27,708 nucleotides of DNA, taken from the NCBI GenBank assembly GCA_965533275.1, contig CBESWG010000040.1:1-27708 (forward strand), in the 5' to 3' direction. The notes under the pieces are model-generated. The model was not told the origin of the DNA and made no database searches. It worked only from the letters and a program-made list of their open reading frames with translations. Both the position numbers and the translations under genes were made by a program. Source of the DNA: JAUXEH01 sp965533275 (GTDB lineage Bacteria; Acidobacteriota; Aminicenantia; Aminicenantales; Aminicenantaceae). How positions within the stretch are numbered: position 1 is the first letter of the stretch; each line of letters starts with the position of its first letter. Below, one piece after another: positions 1-6,561 of the stretch.

Positions 1-2
1 AG

Positions 3-986
3 AAATCGTTCGATGCTGAATATGGGATTACTAGGAAGCAGCTCAACATCAAACTTAGGGAATTTATTGATCTCTATATCGAGAACTACAGCAAACCGAA
101 CAAGAGAAGCTGGAAGGATGACAGATATCGGTTGATGCGTTCAGCAGAGATTCTTGGAAGTGATTCGTTTTTAAGCAAGGTATCTTCTCTCGATATTGAC
201 AAGCTGAAAAAGCACAAACTTCAAGAGGGTGTAACTCAATCTACAGTCAATACCTATATCCGAGTTTTGAAGCGCATGTTCAATGTCGCCATTCAATGGG
301 GATATGCTCAGTCAAATCCCGTGAGCAAAATACGCATGTATTCTGAAGCTGAGGCACGTAGGAGCAGAGTACTAACCCTGGAGGAAGAAGACCGACTCAT
401 GCATGTTGTTTCCAACCTGTTGCGTCCGATTGTGATCATTGCTCTCAACACTGGAATGAGGAAAGGCGAGATAATGCAATTGAAATGGGATGATTTAGAC
501 TTAGAAGGCAGAACGATCAATGTGAGAAAGACGAAGTCAGGAAAGCCCCGTACTATCCCTATCAATTCCAGGCTATTAGTTGAACTCCAGACGCTGAGAA
601 GCACAAACGGAAATTCCACATCGCTTTTTACTAATCCCAAAACTGGACAAGCATACAAGACAATCAGGAAACACTTCGAGACTGCCCGTGAAGAAGCACA
701 GCTTCGGAATTTCACTTTCCATGATTTTAGAAGGACGTTCGGTTCCAGGTTGGCTTTAGCGGGAGTTGATCTTAATCGGATTAAGGAACTCCTTGGCCAT
801 GCGAGCATCAAGACAACTGAAATCTATCTCCATGCCGACAGCAAAGACATTCAAGATGCAGTTGAAGTCCTTTGTCAGAAGAAGCCCAAAAAGGTAGAAA
901 AACAGGGTCGTTTGTTACACATCTGTGACATGGAAGATGATGAGCAAGAAGCAAGGCCAGCAATCCCTTTATTTACAGTCAATTAG
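3..986 (+). CDS. Tyrosine recombinase/phage integrase, 5' end outside the window
   Basis: The reading frame is open from the first bases of the window, so the start lies upstream; the TTG/ATG near 132-137 is internal. A SAM-like core-binding domain comes first, including the stretch TVNTYIRVLKRMFNVAIQWGY. The catalytic domain follows with the expected residues: Arg in NTGMRKGEI, Lys in RKTKSGKPR, His and Arg in FHDFRRTF, His in LLGHASIKTT and the Tyr nucleophile in EIYLH. The family does site-specific integration and excision. The gene stops 16 bp before a 3' tRNA-Glu fragment and reads into it, the usual layout at one end of an integrated element. It is homologous along its length to the integrase at 15619-17043, and both end in F-(S/T)-V-N. 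Whether it also has an N-terminal HTH cannot be seen. The family call is safe; the element type is unknown. Confidence 0.93.
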   Translation, partial: KSFDAEYGITRKQLNIKLREFIDLYIENYSKPNKRSWKDDRYRLMRSAEILGSDSFLSKVSSLDIDKLKKHKLQEGVTQSTVNTYIRVLKRMFNVAIQWGYAQSNPVSKIRMYSEAEARRSRVLTLEEEDRLMHVVSNLLRPIVIIALNTGMRKGEIMQLKWDDLDLEGRTINVRKTKSGKPRTIPINSRLLVELQTLRSTNGNSTSLFTNPKTGQAYKTIRKHFETAREEAQLRNFTFHDFRRTFGSRLALAGVDLNRIKELLGHASIKTTEIYLHADSKDIQDAVEVLCQKKPKKVEKQGRLLHICDMEDDEQEARPAIPLFTVN

Positions 987-1002
987 AGAGATGCCGATGT
1001 AT

Positions 1003-1058
1003 GAGGACACCGCCCTTTCAAGGCGGCGACACGGGTTCAAATCCCGTCGGGAGCGCCA
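1003..1058 (+). other. Attachment site: 3' half of tRNA-Glu(UUC)
   Basis: Read on the plus strand this is the 3' part of a tRNA. The anticodon stem CCGCC/GGCGG (1010-1014/1022-1026) encloses the loop CTTTCAA with anticodon TTC. The T-arm ACGGG-TTCAAAT-CCCGT, an acceptor strand CGGGAGC, discriminator G and CCA (1056-1058) follow. The 5' acceptor strand (expected GCTCCCG) and the 5' side of the D-arm are absent, since the integrase gene takes their place. This is what remains at the integrase end when an element inserts into the 3' end of a tRNA gene. The intact tRNA-Glu should lie at the other end of the element, left of the window. Confidence 0.85.
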
Positions 1059-1069
1059 CCCCTCCCACC

Positions 1070-1492
1070 TCAGCCGAATTCTATCGCGATCCAGTCCCGG
1101 ATCTCATCCCTGATGCGCCTGAAGGCCGCCTGTCTTTCCTGTTCCGTGCCTTGGATCAAGGACGGGTCGATGAAGCTGTGGTGGATGAGGGCCTTCCCGC
1201 CGGGGAACACAGGGCAGGTCTCGTGCGCGTGGTCACAGACCGTGATCACATAGTCGAACTCCCGATCAAGGAATTCGTCGACATGTTTGGAGTGGTGGTG
1301 CGAGATGTCGATCCCGAGCTCCAGCAGGACGAAGAGGGCCCGGGGATTGACCGTGGACGGCTCGGTCCCGGCACTGAAGGCCTCATAGCGGTCGCCGTGG
1401 AGGGCATTCATCAGGCCTTCAGCCAGCTGAGAGCGCGCGGAATTGTGCGTACAGACGAACAGAACCTGTTTCTTGGGAAATGTTCCGGTCAT
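1070..1492 (-). CDS. arsC: Arsenate reductase, thioredoxin-coupled (LMW-PTP type)
   Basis: The 140-residue protein reduces arsenate to arsenite in the cytoplasm, the form exported by the Acr3 pump encoded just upstream. The phosphatase-like loop CTHNSAR (Cys14 to Arg20) lies near the N terminus. Two further cysteines, Cys86 and Cys93 in VCDHAHETC, have the six-residue spacing of the thioredoxin-coupled ArsC family, whose three cysteines relay the disulfide. I chose the ATG at 1492 because a GGGAG ribosome site precedes it and homology begins there; the frame stays open further upstream only as overlap with acr3. It is the last gene of the ars operon, 14 bp after acr3. Its stop lies 11 bp from the tRNA-Glu fragment and no terminator is visible, so insertion of the left element came very close to it. 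Confidence 0.93.
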   Translation of the reverse strand: MTGTFPKKQVLFVCTHNSARSQLAEGLMNALHGDRYEAFSAGTEPSTVNPRALFVLLELGIDISHHHSKHVDEFLDREFDYVITVCDHAHETCPVFPGGKALIHHSFIDPSLIQGTEQERQAAFRRIRDEIRDWIAIEFG

Positions 1493-1506
1493 GAATTTCT
1501 CCCTAT

Positions 1507-2706
1507 CTATAGAGCCTGAGATCCCGACTTGAACATGCCCTGTGTCCGCAGGCAGATCCGCACCAGCAGCAGCATGACCGGGACCTCGATCAGCACGCCG
1601 ACCACGGTCGCCAGTGCGGCGCCCGAGGAAAGCCCGAACAAGAGGACTGAGGTGGCGATGGCCACTTCGAAGTGATTGGAGGCCCCGATCAGGGCCGATG
1701 GCGCTGCGTCCCGATAGGGGAGCTTCAGGACCTTTGCCAGCCCGTAGGTCAGCCAGAAGATCAGGTTGGTCTGCAGGAAAAGGGGGATGGCGATCCACAG
1801 GATGGTCAGGGGATTCGAGAGGATCACCTCGCCCTTGAAGGAAAAAAGCAGGACCAGGGTCACGAGCAGGGCGGAGATGGTGACAGGGGTCAGGAGGTGG
1901 AGAAACTGTGTGTTGAACCAGACCAGGCCCTTTCGGGCAATGATCAGCCTGCGGGACACATATCCTGCAGCCAATGGCAGCGCGACATAAACTCCGATGG
2001 ACAGAAGAAGGGCTTTCCAGGGGACCGGGAGGCGGCCGATCCCCAGGAGGAATCCACCCAGGGGGCCGTACAGAAAGAGCATGGCCAGGCTGTTGATGGC
2101 CACCATTACCAGCGTGTGCCCGTCGTTGCCTCTAGCCAGGTATCCCCAGACCAGGACCATGGCCGTGCAGGGCGCGATCCCGAGCAGGATGCAGCCCGCC
2201 AGATAGCTGCGCCAGAGGGGCACGGCCAGCATCTTGATCCCCTCCACCAGCACTACGGTGCCCGAGCCGTACTCTGCCCCAACGGGCAGGTCCAATCCCA
2301 GCGGCATCTTGATATAGTCCAGGGCTTCCGCGCCGATGAATCCCTTGAACAGGGCACCAAGGAAAACCAACGAGATGGCATACATCGTGAAGGGCTTGAC
2401 CGCCCAGTTCACGAACAGGGTCAGGCTGACCGGCTTAAGGTTCCTGCCGGCCTTGAGTACTTCGGTGAAGTCGATCTTTACCATGATGGGATACATCATG
2501 AAGAAAAGGCAGATGGCGATGGGGATGGAGACCACGGGGGCATCATTGACTGATAAAGCCAGGCCGTCCAGGAAGATCGCGACCTTGGGAGCGAGTTTGC
2601 CCAGCACGATCCCTGCAGCGATGCACAGGATCACCCAGACACTCAGGTAGCGCTCGAAGGCGCTCAATCCCTTAGGCTGCTTGGTGATGCAGGCCTTGTC
2701 TTCCAT
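1507..2706 (-). CDS. acr3: Arsenite efflux permease, ACR3 family
   Basis: The 399-residue inner-membrane protein has about ten hydrophobic segments. It carries the ACR3 signature GIAPCTAMVLVW with the essential Cys (Cys180), and NHFEVAIA with its conserved Glu near the C terminus. It exports As(III), driven by the proton gradient. The protein is somewhat longer than typical ACR3 (about 350 residues). From memory of the family, the extra length is a loop between the third and fourth membrane segments, roughly residues 120-165 and including GAEYGSGTVVLVEGIKML. A good GGAGGG site precedes the ATG at 2706. It sits between the ccdA-like gene (15-bp gap) and arsC (14-bp gap). Confidence 0.93.
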   Translation of the reverse strand: MEDKACITKQPKGLSAFERYLSVWVILCIAAGIVLGKLAPKVAIFLDGLALSVNDAPVVSIPIAICLFFMMYPIMVKIDFTEVLKAGRNLKPVSLTLFVNWAVKPFTMYAISLVFLGALFKGFIGAEALDYIKMPLGLDLPVGAEYGSGTVVLVEGIKMLAVPLWRSYLAGCILLGIAPCTAMVLVWGYLARGNDGHTLVMVAINSLAMLFLYGPLGGFLLGIGRLPVPWKALLLSIGVYVALPLAAGYVSRRLIIARKGLVWFNTQFLHLLTPVTISALLVTLVLLFSFKGEVILSNPLTILWIAIPLFLQTNLIFWLTYGLAKVLKLPYRDAAPSALIGASNHFEVAIATSVLLFGLSSGAALATVVGVLIEVPVMLLLVRICLRTQGMFKSGSQAL

Positions 2707-2721
2707 GCCTATCCCTCCCTG

Positions 2722-3420
2722 CTAGAATGTTGAATATACGAGGTAAATCCCTCCCAGAATAACCAGTCCCCCACATAATTTTCTCAGCAGTGCGATCCCC
2801 CTCGCCTTTTGGTCCCAGTTTATCATCCGCTGAACCCACTGTGAGCTGGTGCCCGCCGCAGTGATGACAGCGATGTGTCCCAGGCCGAATGCAGACAATA
2901 GAAGCATCCCATACGCCAGGTCGGAGGCGGTGAGTTGAAAAACTACGCCTAACATCGGGGCCATAAATGCAAAGGTACAGGGGCCCAGCGCCAATCCGAA
3001 AACCAGCCCTAAAAACAATGTGGGGAGATAGCCCTGCCGTGTTGGCTTCATGGATTTATGTCCAGGCCAATTCAGCGGGAAGATCCCTAGAAGATTGAGG
3101 CCGAAGATCAAGAAAACCAGCGCCACGATGTAGGTGCCGATCCTGCCGATATCCCCCATGATGCGCCCCAACGCGACAGTGATGCCGCCGATAATCGCGA
3201 CGGAAATGAGGATGCCCAAGGAAAATATTACGGATAGAGCAAAGGCTTTCTTGGTAGATATTTTCTCGTGACGACTGAGATATCCGATGATGAGAGGTAT
3301 GCTGGTCAGATGGCAGGGGCTCAACACCACACTCAGGATTCCCCAAGCGAATGCGGCAGCGACAGCGATCGCGGGCTGTCCTTCGACAGCTTGGGAGAGA
3401 GCGGTGAAAAGCTTCAGCAT
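2722..3420 (-). CDS. CcdA/DsbD-type transmembrane thiol transporter
   Basis: The 232-residue protein is almost entirely hydrophobic, with about six membrane segments. It has the two family cysteine motifs, SPCHLTSIP in the first helix and LGPCTFAF in the middle. CcdA/DsbD-beta proteins carry electrons from cytoplasmic thioredoxin across the inner membrane to outward-facing thioredoxin-fold proteins. Here the partner is evidently the exported thioredoxin-like protein of the preceding gene, whose stop is only 5 bp away. No clear ribosome site is seen before the ATG at 3420, so translational coupling is likely. The context points to a redox role in arsenic handling rather than cytochrome c maturation, since no cytochrome genes are nearby. 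That role is an inference. Confidence 0.85.
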   Translation of the reverse strand: MLKLFTALSQAVEGQPAIAVAAAFAWGILSVVLSPCHLTSIPLIIGYLSRHEKISTKKAFALSVIFSLGILISVAIIGGITVALGRIMGDIGRIGTYIVALVFLIFGLNLLGIFPLNWPGHKSMKPTRQGYLPTLFLGLVFGLALGPCTFAFMAPMLGVVFQLTASDLAYGMLLLSAFGLGHIAVITAAGTSSQWVQRMINWDQKARGIALLRKLCGGLVILGGIYLVYSTF

Positions 3421-3425
3421 GTGTT

Positions 3426-3848
3426 CTAAAGAATATTCTTTTCCTTCAGGATTCTCACGATGTCCTCTTTTGCGAAAAATCCTACGTGTCTGAATATTTC
3501 CTTTCCATCAATATCCATGAATACCTGGGTGGGTATCACTTTGATGCTGTATTTTTTCGCATACTCCGGCGCCTTCCAGACATCATAAAAAACGACCTGG
3601 ATTGTCCCTTTGTACTCTTTGGCGAGTTCCCGCATAACGGGCTGCATGGCCTTGCACGGGATGCACTTGTCCGCTCCCAGTTCGATAAACGTCACCTTGT
3701 GCTGGGAAAAGTCCAGCACCTTGTCGCTTATGATCAGGGACTCGTCATTTAGCTTAGTTTGCGGCCGGTCAACCGTATCTCCGTTCATCTGGACACAGAT
3801 CAGGCCACAGGAAATGAACACTATGAATGAGGCAATGAGTTTGCTCAT
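3426..3848 (-). CDS. Exported or membrane-anchored thioredoxin-like protein
   Basis: The 140-residue protein has an N-terminal hydrophobic stretch (about residues 4-20, SFIVFISCGLICV) that fits a signal peptide or membrane anchor; it is not a clean lipobox. A thioredoxin fold follows with active site Cys62-Ile-Pro-Cys65 and a cis-proline context VIPTQVF. It should work on the periplasmic side, receiving electrons from the CcdA-like protein encoded next. I chose the ATG at 3848. The frame is open for another 64 codons upstream, but those overlap the DGC gene and have no protein-like character. The substrate is unknown. It could keep exported thiols or a metalloid-binding partner reduced. Confidence 0.82.
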   Translation of the reverse strand: MSKLIASFIVFISCGLICVQMNGDTVDRPQTKLNDESLIISDKVLDFSQHKVTFIELGADKCIPCKAMQPVMRELAKEYKGTIQVVFYDVWKAPEYAKKYSIKVIPTQVFMDIDGKEIFRHVGFFAKEDIVRILKEKNIL

Positions 3849-3877
3849 CGGTTTTTCTTGTTTCCCTGCAGATGGCC

Positions 3878-4255
3878 TTAGGGGCTGAGGACAGTCAGGG
3901 CCGCCTGCACAACCCTGTCGATGTTTTCCGCCGAGGCAGGCGATTTGCCCTTTTCCAGGCCCAGGTCTGTGACCTTCATGTGTTCGAAATCTGTGAAGCC
4001 GGCCTCCTCCAGGCAAAGCCGCACACAGTCGAGGGGGCACCCGTCTATGGCCAGGATCTTCTCCGCCTCGACCGTGGTCTTCAGGATCCCGGGGACGCTC
4101 CCGCCGATGCCTGCCAGGCAGTACATCTTTCCGGATCCCCTGGAGGTCAGCTCTCTCGCGGCCTGGTCTGCCACGGCGCCGACGTCGGCCGCTCCCGAAC
4201 AGGCGAAGATCAGGGTGGGGGCCGCCTTACATACGTTTGTGTTGGTATCGCTCAT
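3878..4255 (-). CDS. DGC-family putative zinc-binding protein
   Basis: The 125-residue cytoplasmic protein carries the motif that names the DGC family: Asp71-Gly72-Cys73 in AIDGCPLDC. Further cysteines are Cys19 (FACSGAADVG), Cys46 (MYCLAGIGG), Cys77 and Cys81. Members are often found in ars clusters and are thought to bind zinc or another thiophilic metal; the biochemical role is not established. A strong AAGGAGG ribosome site sits 6 bp before the ATG at 4255. It lies between the CPKC thioredoxin-fold gene and the exported thioredoxin gene. With six or more cysteines it could bind As(III) itself, which is an inference. Confidence 0.85.
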   Translation of the reverse strand: MSDTNTNVCKAAPTLIFACSGAADVGAVADQAARELTSRGSGKMYCLAGIGGSVPGILKTTVEAEKILAIDGCPLDCVRLCLEEAGFTDFEHMKVTDLGLEKGKSPASAENIDRVVQAALTVLSP

Positions 4256-4287
4256 ACGATCCTCCTTTTAATATATATATAGGGATG

Positions 4288-4533
4288 TTACTCGATCCTG
4301 GACAGGAAGGTCTTGATGTCCTCAACGCTCAATGCCTTGCCCGTACTCTTGACCACACCATCGATGACCAGGGCGGGCGTGATCATGACGCCAAAATCCA
4401 TGATCTTATTGATGTCCGTCACCTTGACGATCTCGAACTCCATTCCCCCAAACTCGCGGACGGCAATCTCAGCATTCTTAGCTAGGAGTTTGCACTTGGG
4501 GCAGCCCGTCCCCAGGATGTGGATGGTTTTCAT
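4288..4533 (-). CDS. Small thioredoxin-fold protein (redox-active disulfide protein 2 type)
   Basis: The 81-residue protein starts directly with the fold. The active site CPKC (Cys11, Cys14) follows the first strand IHILGTG, and the cis-proline motif MITPALVIDG comes at about residues 50-59. These small glutaredoxin/thioredoxin-like proteins are commonly encoded next to ArsP/DUF318 permeases. The ATG at 4533 is preceded by AAGGAG at good spacing; the open frame upstream is overlap with arsP and is not used. It could reduce ArsC or hand thiol-bound metalloid to the permease, but neither is shown by the sequence. Confidence 0.88.
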   Translation of the reverse strand: MKTIHILGTGCPKCKLLAKNAEIAVREFGGMEFEIVKVTDINKIMDFGVMITPALVIDGVVKSTGKALSVEDIKTFLSRIE

Positions 4534-4574
4534 TCTTTCTCCTTGTCGTACCGGTTGTTCGGATCCTGTCTCTT

Positions 4575-5882
4575 TTAGAAAAGATTGCCGTAGATCATAC
4601 CCGCGGCGGTGGACAACACCACGACCAGCAGGACGAAGACCACGGTCTTTTTTGTGCCGATGACACTCCGGATGACCAGCATGTTGGGCAGGCTCAGGGC
4701 CGGGCCGGCCAGGAGCAGCGCCAGGGCTGGCCCCTTGCCCATCCCGTTCCCGATCAGGCCCTGCAGGATGGGCACCTCGGTCAGTGTGGCAAAGTACATG
4801 AAGGCCCCAGCGACCGATGCGAACAGATTGGCCCCCAGCGAGTTTCCGCCCACCGCTGAGTTGACCCATTCAGAGGGGATGAGCCCCTCATGTCCGGGGC
4901 GCCCCAGGAGCGCTCCAGCGAAGATAACGCCCAGGAACAGCAAAGGCAGGATCTGCTTGGCGAAGCCCCAAGAGGACTGGAACCAGTCGCCGGCTTCCCC
5001 CCTGTTTGTACTGGAGATTATGGCCAGCCCGATCACTCCGAGTCCGAAGGGGATGACGGGATTGCCCGGCGCCAGGAACACGGCCAGCAGTGCTGGGAGG
5101 AAGGCAGCGCCCACGTGCCAGGCCTTGAGCTCGAACCACCGCACCAGCAGGAGGGCCAGGGCGGCCCCCAATCCCAGGGTGAGGATCCATTTGATCGAGG
5201 CGATTCCATTCCAAAATCCGGTGCCTGCTGCCGGCTCTGCCCAATTGGCGAAGACCAGGATGCCGACCAGCACTGCCAGGAAGAGGGCGCTCTGCCAGAG
5301 GGGCCGGCCTCCTTCGGCTTCCGGTGCGGCCATGCGGGCCTTCGCCTTTTCATGCTCCTCCTTCCTGAAAATGAGGTGCATGAGCAGCCCTATAATAATG
5401 CTGAAGACGATGGCCCCCACCGCCCGGGCAATGCCCAGCTCCAGGCCCAGGATCCGGGCCGTTAAAATGATGGCCAGGACGTTTATGGCCGGGCCGGCAT
5501 ACAGGAACGTGGTGGCGGGACCGAGGCCGGCCCCCATGCGCGAGATCCCGGCGAAGAGGGGGAGCACGGTACAGGAGCAGACGGCCAGGACCGAGCCGGA
5601 GATAGAGGCGACGCTGTATGCCACGGCCTTTTTGGCGCGGGCCCCCAGGTATTTCACCACCGCTTCCTGGCGGATGAATACGGCGATGGCACCGGCGATG
5701 AAAAATGCGGGGATGAGGCAGAGGAGGACGTGCTCCCGGGCATACCATTTCAGCAGGTGGAACGCCTCCAGGAGGGCGTTATCGAACCTCCGGCCGCCGA
5801 CCGGGAGATAGAAGCTGAGCAGGAAGACGCCGGCCATGACGGCCAGGGGTTTCCACTCGTTTTTCCAGTCCGTTGCACCCAT
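4575..5882 (-). CDS. arsP: ArsP/DUF318-type permease
   Basis: The 435-residue inner-membrane protein has about ten hydrophobic segments in two halves, separated by a charged cytoplasmic stretch (residues about 175-200, rich in Lys, Glu and Ala). The family motif CSCTVLPLFAGI sits in the first half, and a related turn, FATLTEVPILQGLIGNGMG, in the second. Characterised members include ArsP, which exports trivalent organoarsenicals, and related permeases linked to other metals. The gene follows arsR by 6 bp with no strong ribosome site, so the two are probably coupled. Within this operon an arsenic substrate is the natural reading; inorganic versus methylated arsenic cannot be told from sequence. 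Confidence 0.86.
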   Translation of the reverse strand: MGATDWKNEWKPLAVMAGVFLLSFYLPVGGRRFDNALLEAFHLLKWYAREHVLLCLIPAFFIAGAIAVFIRQEAVVKYLGARAKKAVAYSVASISGSVLAVCSCTVLPLFAGISRMGAGLGPATTFLYAGPAINVLAIILTARILGLELGIARAVGAIVFSIIIGLLMHLIFRKEEHEKAKARMAAPEAEGGRPLWQSALFLAVLVGILVFANWAEPAAGTGFWNGIASIKWILTLGLGAALALLLVRWFELKAWHVGAAFLPALLAVFLAPGNPVIPFGLGVIGLAIISSTNRGEAGDWFQSSWGFAKQILPLLFLGVIFAGALLGRPGHEGLIPSEWVNSAVGGNSLGANLFASVAGAFMYFATLTEVPILQGLIGNGMGKGPALALLLAGPALSLPNMLVIRSVIGTKKTVVFVLLVVVLSTAAGMIYGNLF

Positions 5883-5888
5883 GTTCGA

Positions 5889-6215
5889 TCAGCCGATCGC
5901 GGCCATGCCTTCCTTGACCTGCTCTCTGAGCACGGCCTCGACACAGTCCAGGAAGTTCAGGGCACAGGGGATCCGCAGCGCATAGAATACCTGCTTGCCG
6001 CGTTTTTCATCTTGGATGAGCCCTGCGTTCCTGAGGATCGAGAGGTGCTTGGATACGGTCGAGGTGTCCGCGCCCACCATCTCCGTGAGGTCGTTGACAC
6101 AGTGGTGTGTGTCGGACAGGGCTTCGACCAGGAATAGTCGGGTAGGATGCGCCAGGGCCTTGAGCACTCTGGCGCGTGCCTCCAGCCGGGTTTTGTGTTG
6201 TTCCATCATTTGCAT
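5889..6215 (-). CDS. arsR: ArsR/SmtB-family metalloregulatory repressor
   Basis: The protein of about 108 residues has a winged helix-turn-helix: ALAHPTRLFLVEAL, then recognition helix DTSTVSKHLSILRNAGLI and the wing DEKRGKQVFYAL. The usual ELCVCDL arsenic site is replaced by HHCVNDL with one Cys. Two more cysteines occur near the C terminus (RIPCALNFLDC), so the metalloid site may combine these. The frame is open up to 6251, but those bases are the promoter (-35 at 6251-6246, -10 at 6228-6223). The predicted transcript start falls at 6216-6215, so translation should begin at the ATG at 6215 or at 6209/6206. None of these has a ribosome site, which fits a leaderless mRNA. It heads the operon and should repress it until As(III) binds. 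Confidence 0.9.
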   Translation of the reverse strand: MQMMEQHKTRLEARARVLKALAHPTRLFLVEALSDTHHCVNDLTEMVGADTSTVSKHLSILRNAGLIQDEKRGKQVFYALRIPCALNFLDCVEAVLREQVKEGMAAIG

Positions 6216-6251
6216 ATTTGGCATAATAGCCAAATGATAACGGCAGGTCAA
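6213..6251 (-). promoter_or_regulatory. ars promoter with overlapping ArsR operator
   Basis: On the minus strand TTGACC (6251-6246) and TATTAT (6228-6223) are exactly 17 bp apart, close to the sigma-70 consensus. The -10 box is the spacer of a perfect 7-bp inverted repeat, ATTTGGC-TATTAT-GCCAAAT (6235-6216). ArsR bound there would cover the -10 region. The expected transcript start coincides with the first ATG of arsR, so the mRNA is probably leaderless. Confidence 0.72.
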
Positions 6252-6325
6252 GGAAAATGTGCGGCAGTCCGTAAATGGAGATCCGGTTAGGTCGGGAGAG
6301 AGGTGGGGAAAATCCTGCGGATGTG

Positions 6326-6550
6326 CTACTCGGCTTCGGTGTCCTGGGGATCCTGCTCTGTCTGCCTGGCGCGCTTGTACAGCCAGTAGAGGACCACGGC
6401 CGGGATCTGGTAGCAGGCCAGGATGACGGGTGAGAGGATCAGGGTATACACGGTGAAATCACGCGCGAACAGGAAGACGAACGCGGCCACGCCCACGGCC
6501 GCGGCCAGGATCGATCCGATCAACAGCAGCCCGGTGTAGGTTTTCTTCAC
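6326..6550 (-). CDS. Small membrane protein, unknown function
   Basis: The 74-residue protein has two predicted membrane helices (about residues 7-29 and 34-58) and a charged, Glu/Asp-rich tail (QTEQDPQDTEAE). I do not recognise the family. The start is a GTG at 6550, supported by AGGAGAGG 6 bp upstream; that site overlaps the stop codon region of the response-regulator gene, so the two are probably co-translated. The gap is 11 bp. A helper role for the regulator, such as membrane tethering or sensing, is possible but unsupported. The 74 bp after it, up to the ars promoter, hold no clear terminator. Confidence 0.6.
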   Translation of the reverse strand: MKKTYTGLLLIGSILAAAVGVAAFVFLFARDFTVYTLILSPVILACYQIPAVVLYWLYKRARQTEQDPQDTEAE

Positions 6551-6561
6551 GTTGGCCTCTC

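Noticed and set aside
1001..1060. Complete tRNA-Glu gene
   Set aside because: The 5' acceptor strand and 5' D-stem are missing; only the 3' half is present.
1672..2553. 293-codon open frame on the plus strand
   Set aside because: It is the antisense shadow of acr3, with Gln/Asp/Gly-rich low-complexity translation.
4609..5811. 400-codon open frame on the plus strand
   Set aside because: It is antisense to the ArsP-type permease, rich in Arg/Pro/Ala/Ser with no recognisable motif, while the minus strand gives a clear membrane protein.
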